From assembly GCF_030813595.1 (NCBI RefSeq), contig NZ_JAUSUH010000001.1, positions 372,001 through 436,000 on the forward strand: 64,000 nt of DNA. The letters are read 5' to 3'. The translations under genes and the position numbers were made by a program. The notes beneath the pieces were generated by a model that worked only from the letters and a program-made list of their open reading frames with translations, did not search any database and was not told where the DNA came from. Shown here piece after piece: positions 36,972 through 46,554 of the stretch. The DNA is from Ancylobacter vacuolatus (GTDB lineage Bacteria > Pseudomonadota > Alphaproteobacteria > Rhizobiales > Xanthobacteraceae). Position 1 is the first letter of the stretch. Each line of letters begins with the position of its first letter.

Positions 36972-38420
36972 ATGATCGCGGTCGCCCGCCACAGCGCACA
37001 GACGGCCGGGGTCATGGCTGGCTTCCTGCTGCTTTCGGCGCTGGTGTCGCTGTTCCGCCGCGAGCCCGGCGCCGATGTCTTCCTGATGACGGCGCTGCTG
37101 ACCGTGTTCGGCGCTGGCGCGGTGTTTCTCGCCGTGCGCAACCGTCCCGGCCGGCTCGACCGGCTGGCGGCCTATGGGCTTCTGCTCGTGCTCTGGGTCG
37201 GCGTGCCGATCATCGCCGCCGTGCCGATCGCGGCGACGACGACGCTGTCGCCGCTGCATGCCTGGCTGGAGGCGGTGGCGGCCTTCACCACCACCGGCCC
37301 GGTGCAGATCCATGACCTTGAGAATGTGCCGCGGGCGACGCTCGGCTGGCTGCTGACGCTGCAATGGGCCGGCGGCCTGCTCACGCTGGTCGGCTTTGTC
37401 GCGGTGCTCGGCCCGGCCGGCATGGGCGGCCTGCCAGACCGCAGCGCCCGCGCCAACCTGCTGGCGGCGACCCAGCAGACCACGCTGGACGACGCGCTGC
37501 GGCTGGTGCTGCCGGTCTATCTCGGCGCCACACTCCTGTGCACCTTCGTGCTGTTCTTGCTTGGCGTGCGGCTGTTCGAGGCGCTCGGCTTCGCCGGCGC
37601 GGCGCTGTCCACCGGCGGCCTGCTGCCCGATGCGGACGGCATTGCCGGCTATGGCCATCTCGGCGTCAAGGCGGTGATGATCGTCTTCATGCTGGTGGGG
37701 GGAACGAGCATATTGTGGCAGCGCATGCTGCTCACACGACGCTTTCGCATGGCGCTGGGTCAGTATGAAAATATTGTGCTTTTTGCCCTTTGCCTTGGGC
37801 TCGGCATTGCCGCCGCGGCGATCGGTTTCCGCAGCCCCGAGGGCAGCCTTTCGCTGCCCTTCGCGCTGGAGGACGGGCTGTTCACCGCCGTCTCCCTCGT
37901 CACCACGACAGGCATCGAGCCGCATGGCGGGGCCTTTGCCAGCCTGCCGGTGACGCTGGTTCTGGCGGTGGTGTTCATCGGCGGCGCCAGCTTCTCCACC
38001 ACGGGCGGCATCAAGATCTACCGCGCCGGGGTGATGGTGCTGCAGAGTCTGCGCGAGCTGGAGCGGCTGGTGCATCCCAGTGCCGTGCATCCGCGCCGGC
38101 TCGGGCAGCAGAATGTGACGCTGCAGATGATGAAGGCGATCTGGATCATGTTCGGCGTCGCCTGCACGGTGATCGGCGCCCTCACCGTAGCGCTCGCACC
38201 GGCCATGCCGAGCTTCGAGGCGGCGTTTGTCGCGGTGCTGACGGCGCTGAGCAATGTCGGCCCGGTCTATGCCGCCAACTGGCAGCCGCAGGTGAACTGG
38301 CCGGATTGGGGCGCGCTGCCGGCCTATGCGCAGCTTATACTGGCGCTCGCGATGATTCTCGGTCGGCTGGAGATTCTGGTCGTGCTGGGTCTGGCCAATT
38401 TCGCGCTGTGGCGCCGCTAG
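36972..38420 (+). CDS. trkH: Potassium uptake protein TrkH/KtrB family
   Basis: A 482-residue inner-membrane transporter with about ten helices arranged as four M1-P-M2 repeats. Pore-loop glycines can be seen in AAFTTTGPVQ, ALSTGGLLPDADG, SLVTTTGIEPHGG and ALSNVGPVY. TrkH conducts K+ with TrkA, which is encoded just upstream. The ATG at 36972 follows GAGAGGCCGAGACC. No promoter of its own is seen. Confidence 0.92.
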   Translation: MIAVARHSAQTAGVMAGFLLLSALVSLFRREPGADVFLMTALLTVFGAGAVFLAVRNRPGRLDRLAAYGLLLVLWVGVPIIAAVPIAATTTLSPLHAWLEAVAAFTTTGPVQIHDLENVPRATLGWLLTLQWAGGLLTLVGFVAVLGPAGMGGLPDRSARANLLAATQQTTLDDALRLVLPVYLGATLLCTFVLFLLGVRLFEALGFAGAALSTGGLLPDADGIAGYGHLGVKAVMIVFMLVGGTSILWQRMLLTRRFRMALGQYENIVLFALCLGLGIAAAAIGFRSPEGSLSLPFALEDGLFTAVSLVTTTGIEPHGGAFASLPVTLVLAVVFIGGASFSTTGGIKIYRAGVMVLQSLRELERLVHPSAVHPRRLGQQNVTLQMMKAIWIMFGVACTVIGALTVALAPAMPSFEAAFVAVLTALSNVGPVYAANWQPQVNWPDWGALPAYAQLILALAMILGRLEILVVLGLANFALWRR

Positions 38421-38513
38421 ATTAATAACTCGCAGCAGTGCGTTGGGGTCACTTCTTCGCGCAAAGGCTGAACGGGCTCCAGCCGGAATGAAGCGGGCCC
38501 ACGGGGACGGAAG

Positions 38514-39374
38514 ATGTCGCGCATTGCCTATGTGAACGGATCTTATGTGCCGCATGCCGAGGCGGGCGTGCATGTCGAGGATCGCGGCTACCAGTTCGGC
38601 GATGGCGTCTATGAAGTCTGCGAGGTGCGCGGCGGCCACATGGTGGATGAGCGTCGCCACATGGCGCGGCTCGTGCGCTCGCTGGGCGAGCTTCGCATCC
38701 GCCTGCCGATGTCGCTCGCCGCGCTCGGCGTCGTGCTGCGCCAGACCATCGCCCGCAACCGGGTGCGCGACGGGCTGGTCTATCTGCAGGTCACGCGCGG
38801 CGTGGCCCGGCGCGACCATTATTTCCCCGACGCCGCGACGCCGCCCTCGCTGGTGGTGACGGCCCGTGCGATCGACCCGGCCAAGGGCGAGGCCGTGGCG
38901 GGGCAGGGGATCGCCGTCATCACCGTGCCGGATAATCGCTGGGAGCGGGTCGACATCAAGACCATCGGCCTGCTGCCCAATGTGCTGGCCAAAGAGGCGG
39001 CCAAACAGGCCGGCGCGCGCGAGGCGTGGTTCGTCGACGCCGCCGGCCATGTCACCGAAGGCGGCTCGACCAATGCCTGGATCGTCACCCCGGAGGGCCG
39101 GCTTGTCACCCGCCCGGCGGAAAGTGGCATCCTGCGTGGCATCACCCGCACCGTCATGCTGGAGGTGGCGGAAAAGCTGCAATTGCGGGTCGAGGAGCGG
39201 CCCTTCACGGTGGCGGAAGCGCTGGCCGCGCGCGAGGCCTTCGTCACCTCGGCCACCAATTTCGCCACGCCAGTGGTGCGAATCGACGGGCGGGACATCG
39301 GCGATGGCCGGCCCGGCCCGGTGGCGCGCGCGCTGCGCGAGAACTTCCACCGGGTTGCCGAGATCGCCCGCTGA
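38514..39374 (+). CDS. dat: D-amino-acid aminotransferase
   Basis: A 286-residue fold-type IV PLP enzyme. The PLP lysine is K149 (DIKTIGLLPNVLAKEAAKQAGA), and the C-terminal phosphate cup region is GITRTVMLEVAEKL ... FVTSATNFATPVV. EDRGYQFGDGVYEVCEV and the overall length fit D-alanine transaminases (DatA type) rather than branched-chain enzymes. It would make D-Glu or D-Ala for cell wall or degrade D-amino acids. The dat-hfq-hflX order is common in rhizobia. Confidence 0.85.
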   Translation: MSRIAYVNGSYVPHAEAGVHVEDRGYQFGDGVYEVCEVRGGHMVDERRHMARLVRSLGELRIRLPMSLAALGVVLRQTIARNRVRDGLVYLQVTRGVARRDHYFPDAATPPSLVVTARAIDPAKGEAVAGQGIAVITVPDNRWERVDIKTIGLLPNVLAKEAAKQAGAREAWFVDAAGHVTEGGSTNAWIVTPEGRLVTRPAESGILRGITRTVMLEVAEKLQLRVEERPFTVAEALAAREAFVTSATNFATPVVRIDGRDIGDGRPGPVARALRENFHRVAEIAR

Positions 39375-39594
39375 AGCGGGAAATTGTGCCCGGCCAGCAC
39401 CCGCCCGGCATGCGGGCGCGCAAGGAAAGACCTTGCCAAGCGCCGCCAACTTGGCGAAAGCATCTTGCGCGCCAGACATGCTATGCCATGTTTGGGGCGC
39501 ACGTCTTCATGCTCGCCCGCTCCCGGACGGGGCGCAGAGGTGAAGGCGACCGCGCCGACCTACGAGCAACAACAAACAAACGGATTAAAAAACC

Positions 39595-39846
39595 ATGGCC
39601 GCGGAACGTTCGCAGAACCTCCAGGACACCTTTCTCAACCACGTCCGCAAGAACAAGACGCCGCTCACCATCTTCCTGGTCAATGGCGTGAAGCTCCAGG
39701 GAGTCGTCACCTGGTTCGATAATTTCTGCGTGCTGCTGCGCCGCGACGGCCATTCGCAGCTGGTCTACAAGCACGCCATTTCGACCATCATGCCCGGCCA
39801 TCCGGTTCAGCTGTTCGAGCCGGACGAGACCGGCGAGAAGGGCTGA
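39595..39846 (+). CDS. hfq: RNA chaperone Hfq
   Basis: An 83-residue Sm-like hexameric RNA-binding protein that pairs small RNAs with mRNAs. Q9 and N10 of SQNLQDTFL, the Sm1 motif [22 protein letters not shown] and the Sm2 YKHAISTI are all present. The leader just before the ATG (39568-39594) is strikingly A-rich (ACAACAAACAAAC ... AAAAAACC) without a Shine-Dalgarno; A-rich leaders can bind Hfq's distal face, so autoregulation is plausible. hflX follows 2 bp after the stop. Confidence 0.96.
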   Translation: MAAERSQNLQDTFLNHVRKNKTPLTIFLVNGVKLQGVVTWFDNFCVLLRRDGHSQLVYKHAISTIMPGHPVQLFEPDETGEKG

Positions 39847-39848
39847 TC

Positions 39849-41249
39849 TTGGAGCTTAAGACCTCCCGCACATCGTCCGCCGGCCGCGCCGCCGGCCTGC
39901 CTGTCGAGCACGAGACCGCCGGCGACGCCACCCGCGTGGTGGTGATCGTCCCGCACCTGACCCGTCGCGGGGGCGGGGAGGGCGGGGTGCGCCGCTCGCC
40001 CGAGGCGCGGCTCGACGAGGCGATCGGCCTTGTCCTCGCCATCGATCTCAAGCTGGTCGGCAGCGCGCTGGTTGGCCTGTCCCAGGTGCGCCCGGCGACC
40101 TATCTCGGCAGCGGCAAGGTCGAGGAGTTCGCCGAGCTGGTGAAGGCGGAGGAGGCGGGGCTGGTCTTCGTCGACGCGCCGCTCAGCCCGGTGCAGCAGC
40201 GCAACCTTGAAAAGGCGTTCGCCGCCAAGGTGATCGACCGCACCGCTCTCATTCTGGAGATCTTCGGCCAGCGTGCCCGCACCAAGGAAGGCGTGCTGCA
40301 GGTCGAGCTTGCCCATCTGAACTACCAGCGCAGCCGGCTGGTGCGCTCCTGGACCCATCTGGAGCGCCAGCGCGGCGGCTTCGGCTTTCTCGGCGGCCCG
40401 GGCGAAACGCAGATCGAGGCCGACCGCCGGCTCATTGGCGAGCGCATCGTCAAGATCGAGCGCGAGCTGGAGCAGGTGAAGCGCACCCGCGCTTTGCACC
40501 GCGCCAGCCGCAAGAAGGTGCCTTATCCCGTGGTGGCGCTGGTGGGCTACACCAATGCCGGCAAGTCGACCCTGTTCAACCGGCTGACCCGCGCCGATGT
40601 CATGGCGCAGGACCTGCTTTTCGCCACGCTCGACCCGACCTTGCGGGCGGTGCAGCTTCCCACCGGCGACAAGGTCATCCTGTCCGACACGGTCGGCTTC
40701 ATCTCCGATCTGCCGACCCAGCTGGTCGCGGCCTTCCGCGCCACGCTGGAAGAGGTGATCGAGGCCGATCTGATCCTGCATGTGCGGGACATGTCGCATG
40801 AGGATGCCGACGCGCAGGCGCATGACGTCAAGGGCGTGCTCAGCGATCTCGACATCGACCCCGAGGACGATCACCGCGTCATCGAGGTCTGGAACAAGAT
40901 CGACCGACTGGACGAGGAGAGCCGGACCGGCCTGTTCAACACCGCCGAGCGCCGCGAGGGCGATGCGCGGCCGATCCCGGTATCGGCGCTGACGGGCGAG
41001 GGCATGGAGCCGTTGCTTGCCACCATCTCGCAGCGCCTCTCGCGCGAGCGGGTCAGCCTCGCCATCGATCTCGACGCCGCCGATGGCGGCAATCTGAGCT
41101 GGCTCTACCGGCACAGCGAAGTGCTGGAGCGCCGCGAGGACGGGGAGGGACGCCTGCATCTGGCGGTGCGCGTGCCGCCCGATCGCGCCGAGCAGATCGA
41201 GCGCCGGTTTGGGGCGCGACGGCTCAAGGGGACAGGCGAGGGGGCCTGA
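39849..41249 (+). CDS. hflX: GTPase HflX, ribosome-associated
   Basis: A 466-residue GTPase that splits stalled ribosomes under stress. N-terminal HflX domain (LSQVRPATYLGSGKVEEF, ELAHLNYQRSRLVRSWTHLERQRGG), then the G domain with P-loop GYTNAGKST (233-241), DTVGF and NKID. The start is TTG 39849, 2 bp after hfq. The N-terminal 25 residues are poorly conserved, so an internal start is possible. Convergent with mazG. Confidence 0.94.
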   Translation: MELKTSRTSSAGRAAGLPVEHETAGDATRVVVIVPHLTRRGGGEGGVRRSPEARLDEAIGLVLAIDLKLVGSALVGLSQVRPATYLGSGKVEEFAELVKAEEAGLVFVDAPLSPVQQRNLEKAFAAKVIDRTALILEIFGQRARTKEGVLQVELAHLNYQRSRLVRSWTHLERQRGGFGFLGGPGETQIEADRRLIGERIVKIERELEQVKRTRALHRASRKKVPYPVVALVGYTNAGKSTLFNRLTRADVMAQDLLFATLDPTLRAVQLPTGDKVILSDTVGFISDLPTQLVAAFRATLEEVIEADLILHVRDMSHEDADAQAHDVKGVLSDLDIDPEDDHRVIEVWNKIDRLDEESRTGLFNTAERREGDARPIPVSALTGEGMEPLLATISQRLSRERVSLAIDLDAADGGNLSWLYRHSEVLERREDGEGRLHLAVRVPPDRAEQIERRFGARRLKGTGEGA

Positions 41250-41285
41250 ACGCCTATAGGCGTCTGAACTCCCCACTGGAACGTC

Positions 41286-41315
41286 ATCCCGGACGGCCGA
41301 CGGCCGATCCGGGAT
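41286..41315. repeat. REP-like hairpin between convergent hflX and mazG
   Basis: ATCCCGGA CGGCC (41286-41298), loop GAC, GGCCG (41302-41306), a bulged A, and TCCGGGAT (41308-41315): 13 paired bases with one bulge. A further ATCCCGG copy begins near 41336. It lies 37 bp after hflX and 93 bp after the mazG stop, so it could act as a two-way terminator as well as being a dispersed repeat. Confidence 0.6.
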
Positions 41316-41407
41316 CGTATCGACAATGGCGAGTGATCCCGGCTCTCCGCTGCCCTCCGGCAGGGAAGACGACCTGAGCGCATGCGAGGGCAGGGCACTC
41401 CACCGCC

Positions 41408-42271
41408 CTACTCCTTCGGCGCCGCCGTCTTCGCCTCCTGCCAAAGAGCTTCCATTTCAATGAGGCTGGCCCCGTCCGGCGTGCGCCCGGCCTGCGCCAG
41501 CCGGTCCTCGATGTGGGCGAAGCGGCGGACGAATTTCTCGTTGGTGCCGCGCAGAGCCGCCTCGGGGTCGACATCGAGATGGCGGGCGAGGTTCGCCAGC
41601 GCGAACAGCAGGTCGCCAACTTCTTCCGCCGCCGCCTTCCGGTCGCCCGCGACGATCTCGGCTTCCACCTCGTCGATCTCCTCGCGGATCTTGGCCAGTA
41701 CCGGGCGCACATCCGGCCAGTCGAATCCGACCCTGGCGGCCTTGTCCTGCAGCTTCACCGCCCGGGTGAGGGCAGGGGCGCCGGCCGGCACGCCGTCCAG
41801 CGTGCGGCCCTGGTCCGGCTGCGCTGGCAGTCCCCGCGCCTGCTGGCGCTGCGCCCGCTGCGCCTTCTCCTGCGTCTTGATCTGCTCCCACGCCACATTC
41901 ACCGCCGCCACGTCGCGCCCCTGGGCGTCGGCGAAGACATGCGGATGGCGGCGGATCATTTTCGCGGTGATGGCCTCGACCACGGCGCCGAAATCGAAGG
42001 CGCCGCGCTCCTGCGCCAGGCGGGCGTGGAACACCACCTGCAGCAGCAGGTCGCCGAGCTCGTCGCACAGATCGTCGAGGTCGCCGCGGGCGATGGCGTC
42101 GGCCACCTCATAGGCTTCCTCGATCGTGTAGGGGGCGATCGTGTCGAAGTCCTGCGCCAGGTCCCAGGGGCAGCCGGTCTCCGGCGTGCGCAGCGCTTCC
42201 ATGATGTCCAGCAGGCGTTGAATGTCGCGGGAAGGCGTCAAAATGCCGGTTCTCCGATTCGCAGAAGACAT
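41408..42271 (-). CDS. mazG: Nucleoside triphosphate pyrophosphohydrolase MazG
   Basis: A 287-residue two-domain MazG. Each half has the metal-binding EExxE...EExxD pattern: TIEEAYEVADAIARGDLDDLCDELGD in the first and IREEIDEVEAEI ... AEEVGDLLFALANLARHL in the second. It hydrolyses aberrant or excess NTPs to NMP and PPi. CPWDLAQDFDTIAPY is the conserved N-terminal box. The central linker is Gln/Arg-rich. It starts at ATG 42271; the next gene upstream on this strand ends 60 bp away. Confidence 0.94.
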   Translation of the reverse strand: MSSANRRTGILTPSRDIQRLLDIMEALRTPETGCPWDLAQDFDTIAPYTIEEAYEVADAIARGDLDDLCDELGDLLLQVVFHARLAQERGAFDFGAVVEAITAKMIRRHPHVFADAQGRDVAAVNVAWEQIKTQEKAQRAQRQQARGLPAQPDQGRTLDGVPAGAPALTRAVKLQDKAARVGFDWPDVRPVLAKIREEIDEVEAEIVAGDRKAAAEEVGDLLFALANLARHLDVDPEAALRGTNEKFVRRFAHIEDRLAQAGRTPDGASLIEMEALWQEAKTAAPKE

Positions 42272-42330
42272 ATTATGGAAAACATTCTCGTAGTTTCGGA
42301 CGTCGGCCTGCGCGAGCGTACGTCTATAAG

Positions 42331-43137
42331 CTATTGATCTAGAACGAGTTCAAGCCCGTCATGGGCGGCGATCACCCCGTCCGGCAGCTCGCGCATCAGC
42401 GTGGCGTAGTCGAGGTCGGTGTGCAGGTTGGTCAGCACCGCCCGGCGCGGCTTCATCCGCTCGATCCAGGCCAGCGCCTCGCTGAGCGACAGATGCGTCG
42501 GGTGCGGCTTCGGCCGCAGCGCGTCGATGATCCAGACATCGAGGTCCGACAGATAAGCCAGGCTCTCGTCCGGCAGATCGTGCAGGTCGCTGGAATAAGC
42601 GAGGCCGCCGATGCGGAAGCCGTAGGAAATGATGCTGCCGTGAAACTGCCGGAAGGCAGTCGCTTCGATCGGCCCGCCGGGCCCGTCGACGCGAATGGTG
42701 TCGCCGGCGTGGAAGCGGTGCTCGGTGAGGATCGGTGGGTAGTCGCTGCCCGGCGGCGTCTCGAAGCAATAGCCGAAGCGCTGGTGCAGCATCGCCGACG
42801 TCTCGGGATCGACATGCACGTCGATGCGGCGCCGGTGCAGGATGGTCAGTGGGCGCAGATCGTCGATGCCATGGGTGTGGTCCGCATGCTCATGGGTGAA
42901 CAAAACCGCGTCGAGCCGGTCGACCCCGGCATCGATCAACTGCTCGCGCAAATCCGGCGAGGTGTCGATCAGCACGCGGGTCGGCTGGTCGACCCCCGGC
43001 GCGAAGCGCTCCACCAGCATGGAACAGCGGCGGCGGCGGTTGCGCGGCTCGTTCGGGTCGCACACCCCCCATCCCTGCCCGACTCGCGGCACCCCGCCGG
43101 AGGAACCGCAGCCGAGAATGGTGAAGGTCAGCGCCAT
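42331..43137 (-). CDS. Metallo-beta-lactamase-fold hydrolase, PhnP-like
   Basis: A 268-residue MBL-fold enzyme. ILGCGSSGGVPRVG opens the protein; the metal site HxHxDH is H82-E-H84-A-D86-H87, with later histidines in FHGSIISYGFRIG and NLHTDLDY. This closely resembles the PhnP-like branch (phosphoribosyl cyclic phosphate phosphodiesterase), but no phn genes are nearby, so the natural substrate is open. It belongs to the - strand cluster rlpA-dac-tmk-holB-metG-tatD, whose order is widely conserved in alphaproteobacteria. Confidence 0.85.
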   Translation of the reverse strand: MALTFTILGCGSSGGVPRVGQGWGVCDPNEPRNRRRRCSMLVERFAPGVDQPTRVLIDTSPDLREQLIDAGVDRLDAVLFTHEHADHTHGIDDLRPLTILHRRRIDVHVDPETSAMLHQRFGYCFETPPGSDYPPILTEHRFHAGDTIRVDGPGGPIEATAFRQFHGSIISYGFRIGGLAYSSDLHDLPDESLAYLSDLDVWIIDALRPKPHPTHLSLSEALAWIERMKPRRAVLTNLHTDLDYATLMRELPDGVIAAHDGLELVLDQ

Positions 43138-43154
43138 GGCGGGAGCGGAAGCCT

Positions 43155-43928
43155 CTAGGATGCGCGGGAAAACAGGCGGAAGAAATTCTGCGTCGTCAGC
43201 GCCGCGATCTCGTCGAAGGAAATGCCGCGCGCCTGGGCGAGTATATGGGCGGTTTCCACCACATAGGAAGGCTCGTTGCGCTTGCCGCGATGGCTGTTGG
43301 GCGCGAGATAGGGCGCGTCCGTTTCCACCAGCACCCGGTCGGCCGGCAGGCTGGCGGCGATCTCGCGCAGCGGCGCGCCTGACTTGAAGGTGAGGATGCC
43401 GGAAAACGAGACATAGCCGCCCAGCGCCACGGCGCGACGGGCGAGCTCCGGCCCGGCGGTGAAGCAGTGCAGCACGAAGCCGAAGGCGCCCTTCCCGCTT
43501 TCCTCTTCCAGGATCGCCGCCACATCCTCATCCGCGTCGCGGGCGTGGATCACCAGCGGCAGGCCGGTGCGGCGCGCCGCCTCGATATGAAGGCGGAACC
43601 CCGCCGCCTGCGCGTCGCGCGGCGCGGTGTCGTAGTGATAATCGAGGCCGGCCTCGCCGATAGCGACCACCTTGGGATGGTCTGCGGCGGCCAGCAGCTC
43701 GTCGAGCGTGACGTCTTGTTCCTCGCCGGCATTGTGCGGGTGGGTGCCGACCGAGCAGAACACGTCGTCGAATCGCTCGGCGATCGCCCTCACCTGCCCG
43801 GAGCGGCGCACCCTTGTGCCGATGGTGACCAGGCGGCCGACGCCGGCGACGCGGGCCCGCGCCACCACGTCGTCAAGCTCGGCGGCGAAGTCCGGAAAAT
43901 CGAGATGGCAATGGCTGTCGACGATCAT
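43155..43928 (-). CDS. tatD: TatD-family metal-dependent deoxyribonuclease
   Basis: A 257-residue TIM-barrel hydrolase. DSHCHLDF (H6, H8) supplies metal ligands, with E in [13 protein letters not shown] in [12 protein letters not shown] in FVLHCFTAG and D in [10 protein letters not shown]. It acts on DNA ends and damaged nucleic acid. Its start overlaps the metG stop by 4 bp, so the two are co-translated. Confidence 0.92.
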   Translation of the reverse strand: MIVDSHCHLDFPDFAAELDDVVARARVAGVGRLVTIGTRVRRSGQVRAIAERFDDVFCSVGTHPHNAGEEQDVTLDELLAAADHPKVVAIGEAGLDYHYDTAPRDAQAAGFRLHIEAARRTGLPLVIHARDADEDVAAILEEESGKGAFGFVLHCFTAGPELARRAVALGGYVSFSGILTFKSGAPLREIAASLPADRVLVETDAPYLAPNSHRGKRNEPSYVVETAHILAQARGISFDEIAALTTQNFFRLFSRAS

Positions 43929-45481
43929 GAGGCGGCCGGCGCCTCGGGCTCGACATAGCGCGGGAACACACCGACCGGGGCCGGGAGGGCGGTTCCGCCC
44001 ACCAGCCGTCCGGCCTCGCCGAGCGTGGCGAAGCTGCGCGCGTCCTCAGGAACGGCGAGCAGATCCAGCAGCTTGCCGGCACTTGTTGGAATGAAGGGCT
44101 GCGCCAGCAGGGCGACCTGGCGCACCACTTCCGCCGTCGTCCACAGCACGGTGCCGAAGCGCTCGGGCGCGGTCTTGCGCAATTCCCACGGCGCGGCGCC
44201 GGCGAAATAGCGGTTGGCGTCCGCCACCACCGACCAGATGGCGGCGAGCGCGTTGTGGATCTGCTGGCCCTCCATCGCCTCGCGCACCTTGGCGCCCATG
44301 GCGTCGGCGCTGGCGAGGATGGTCGCGTCATCGTCCGAGAGCGGGCCGGGCGCAGGCAGCGCGCCGCCCAGATTCTTGGCGATCATCGACAGCGAGCGCT
44401 GGGCGAGGTTGCCCAGATCATTGGCGAGGTCGGCATTGGTGCGGGCGACGATGGCGTCGTGGCTGTAGGAGCCATCCTGGCCGAACGGAATCTCGCGCAG
44501 CAGGAAATAGCGCAGCGCGTCGACGCCATAGGCGCGGGCGAGGTCGAACGGGTCGATCACATTGCCGACCGACTTCGACATCTTCTCCCCGCGATTATGG
44601 ATGAAGCCATGCGCGAACACGGTCTTCGGCGGCTCGATCCCCGCCGACATCAGGAAGGCCGGCCAGTACACGGCGTGGAAGCGGATGATGTCCTTGCCGA
44701 TGATGTGGAGGTTCGCCGGCCAGTAGCGCTGGAAGCTCTCACTCGTCGTGTCGGGATAGCCGACGCCGGTGATGTAGTTGGTGAGCGCGTCCACCCACAC
44801 ATACATCACATGGTCCGGGTCGCCCGGCACCGGAATGCCCCAGGAGAAGGTGGTGCGGCTGATGGAAAGGTCCTGCAGCCCGCCGCGCACGAAGCTCGTC
44901 ACCTCGTTGCGCCGCACCTCGGGCCGGATGAAGTCCGGGTGGGCGTCGTAATAGTCGAGCAGCTTCTGCTGATAGGCGGAGAGGCGGAAGAAATAGCTCT
45001 TCTCCTCGGTCCATTCCACCGGCGTTCCCTGCGGGCCGAGGCGCACGCCGTCCGGGTTCACCGTCGTCTCGTCCTCGGCGTAATAGGCCTCGTCGCGCAC
45101 CGAGTACCAGCCGGAATAGGCCCCGGCATAGATGTCGCCGCTCTCCACCATGCGCTGCCAGATCGCCTGGGTGGAGGCGATGTGGTCGGCATCGGTGGTG
45201 CGGATGAAGCGGTCATAGTCGACGCCGAGCAGCGCATCCATCTCCTGGAAGCGGGTGGCGTTCTTCGTCGCCCATTCCAGCGGCGTCAGCCCCTGTTTTT
45301 CCGCCGTCTGCGCCATCTTCAGCCCGTGCTCGTCAGTGCCGGTCAGGAAGAAGACGTCATAGCCGTCCAGCTTCTTGAAGCGGGCCAGCGCGTCCGAGGC
45401 GATCTTTTCATAGGCGTGGCCGATATGGGGCGCGCCATTGGGGTAGTCGATCGCGGTGGTGATGTAGAAGGCGGGTCTCAC
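43925..45481 (-). CDS. metG: Methionyl-tRNA synthetase
   Basis: A 518-residue class I synthetase. HIGH motif at residues 19-22 ([11 protein letters not shown]), KMSKS at 299-303. The zinc-knuckle cysteines of the E. coli type are missing and the C-terminal tRNA-binding domain is absent, so this is the shorter MetG2-like form usual in this group. The start is GTG 45481 ([16 protein letters not shown]). holB ends 36 bp upstream on the same strand. Confidence 0.95.
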   Translation of the reverse strand: MRPAFYITTAIDYPNGAPHIGHAYEKIASDALARFKKLDGYDVFFLTGTDEHGLKMAQTAEKQGLTPLEWATKNATRFQEMDALLGVDYDRFIRTTDADHIASTQAIWQRMVESGDIYAGAYSGWYSVRDEAYYAEDETTVNPDGVRLGPQGTPVEWTEEKSYFFRLSAYQQKLLDYYDAHPDFIRPEVRRNEVTSFVRGGLQDLSISRTTFSWGIPVPGDPDHVMYVWVDALTNYITGVGYPDTTSESFQRYWPANLHIIGKDIIRFHAVYWPAFLMSAGIEPPKTVFAHGFIHNRGEKMSKSVGNVIDPFDLARAYGVDALRYFLLREIPFGQDGSYSHDAIVARTNADLANDLGNLAQRSLSMIAKNLGGALPAPGPLSDDDATILASADAMGAKVREAMEGQQIHNALAAIWSVVADANRYFAGAAPWELRKTAPERFGTVLWTTAEVVRQVALLAQPFIPTSAGKLLDLLAVPEDARSFATLGEAGRLVGGTALPAPVGVFPRYVEPEAPAAS

Positions 45482-45516
45482 GGCGGTTTCCTGCGGGGCG
45501 GCCGGCCGGCGCGCGA

Positions 45517-46554
45517 TCAGGGGCGCAGGGCCTCGTTGAGCGACGCGAAGATCCGGAGGACGAGGGTCTTGCGGTCGAGATTATAGACATCGGCGTCGAC
45601 CGCAGCGCGGCGAACCTTCTCCCACACCTCCGGGAGGCGTGCAAGACGAACGCGCGCGGTCTGCCGGCGCCCGGTGGCATGGTCGCTGATCCAGCCCTCG
45701 ACGGTGCCGACAAACGCCTCCAGCGCCCCTCCCCGGTCGCCGGCCAGCTTTTCGCCGAGCGTGTGCAGCGACTTGGGGTCGACACCGGGCAGCGCGTCGA
45801 GCAGGACGGTGGTGGCGTTGCGCACGGCGAGGCCGTCGCCCTCCATCAGGCTCAGCGCCTCGCGCACGCTGCCCCCCGCCGCGTGCGCCGCCTCCGCGAA
45901 GCGGCTGCGGTCGAGCGTGGGCATGCTGGCGCTCAGGCCCTCCAGCGCCTCCACCACCTGCCCGTCCGACAGCGCCCGCAGCGGCACCATGCGGCAGCGC
46001 GAGCGGATGGTGGGCAGCAGCCGGCCCGGCGCGTGGCTCACCAGCAGGAACAGCGCGCGATTGGGCGGCTCCTCCAGCGTCTTCAGCAGCGCGTTGGCGC
46101 CCTGCGCGTTCATCTCGTCCAGCGTGTCGACCACGCAGACCCGCCAGCCGCCGAGCGCCGCCGTGGAGCCGAAGAAGCTGCGCACCCGGCGCACCGTCTC
46201 GGCGGGAATCATCGAGGGCAGCTTGCCGGCATCATTGGGCGTGCGCCGCAGCACCAGCAGGTCGGGATGCGAGAGCGCCGCCACCTGCCGCGCCGTGGGG
46301 TGATCGGGATCGACCGCGATCGAATGCGCCGGCGCGGCGCCGCCTGACAGCACGAAGCGGGCGATGGCATAGGCCAGCGTCGCCTTGCCGATGCCCTCCG
46401 CCCCGCCGATCAGCAGCGCATGCGGCAGGCGCCCGGCGTCCCAGGCGGTACGGACCATCGTCTGCGCCTCCTCATGGCCGATGAGGTGCTGCGTCTCGCG
46501 CGGGGCCGGCGCGGCGCCGAAGCGGTCGCCTTCGAGCGGGGCGGCGTCCTTCAT
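45517..46554 (-). CDS. holB: DNA polymerase III subunit delta prime
   Basis: A 345-residue clamp-loader subunit. P-loop-like [10 protein letters not shown] (50-59), sensor region [25 protein letters not shown] with the SRC motif, and [24 protein letters not shown]. It loads the beta clamp together with tau/gamma and delta. Overlaps the tmk stop by 4 bp; the tmk-holB pairing is widespread in bacteria. Confidence 0.93.
   Translation of the reverse strand: MKDAAPLEGDRFGAAPAPRETQHLIGHEEAQTMVRTAWDAGRLPHALLIGGAEGIGKATLAYAIARFVLSGGAAPAHSIAVDPDHPTARQVAALSHPDLLVLRRTPNDAGKLPSMIPAETVRRVRSFFGSTAALGGWRVCVVDTLDEMNAQGANALLKTLEEPPNRALFLLVSHAPGRLLPTIRSRCRMVPLRALSDGQVVEALEGLSASMPTLDRSRFAEAAHAAGGSVREALSLMEGDGLAVRNATTVLLDALPGVDPKSLHTLGEKLAGDRGGALEAFVGTVEGWISDHATGRRQTARVRLARLPEVWEKVRRAAVDADVYNLDRKTLVLRIFASLNEALRP

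Noticed and set aside
35508-39479. Very long open frame on the - strand (over 1300 codons) opposite trkA, trkH and dat
   Set aside because: Low-complexity, His/Arg/Gln-rich product opposite three well-conserved genes; an effect of GC-rich third codon positions.
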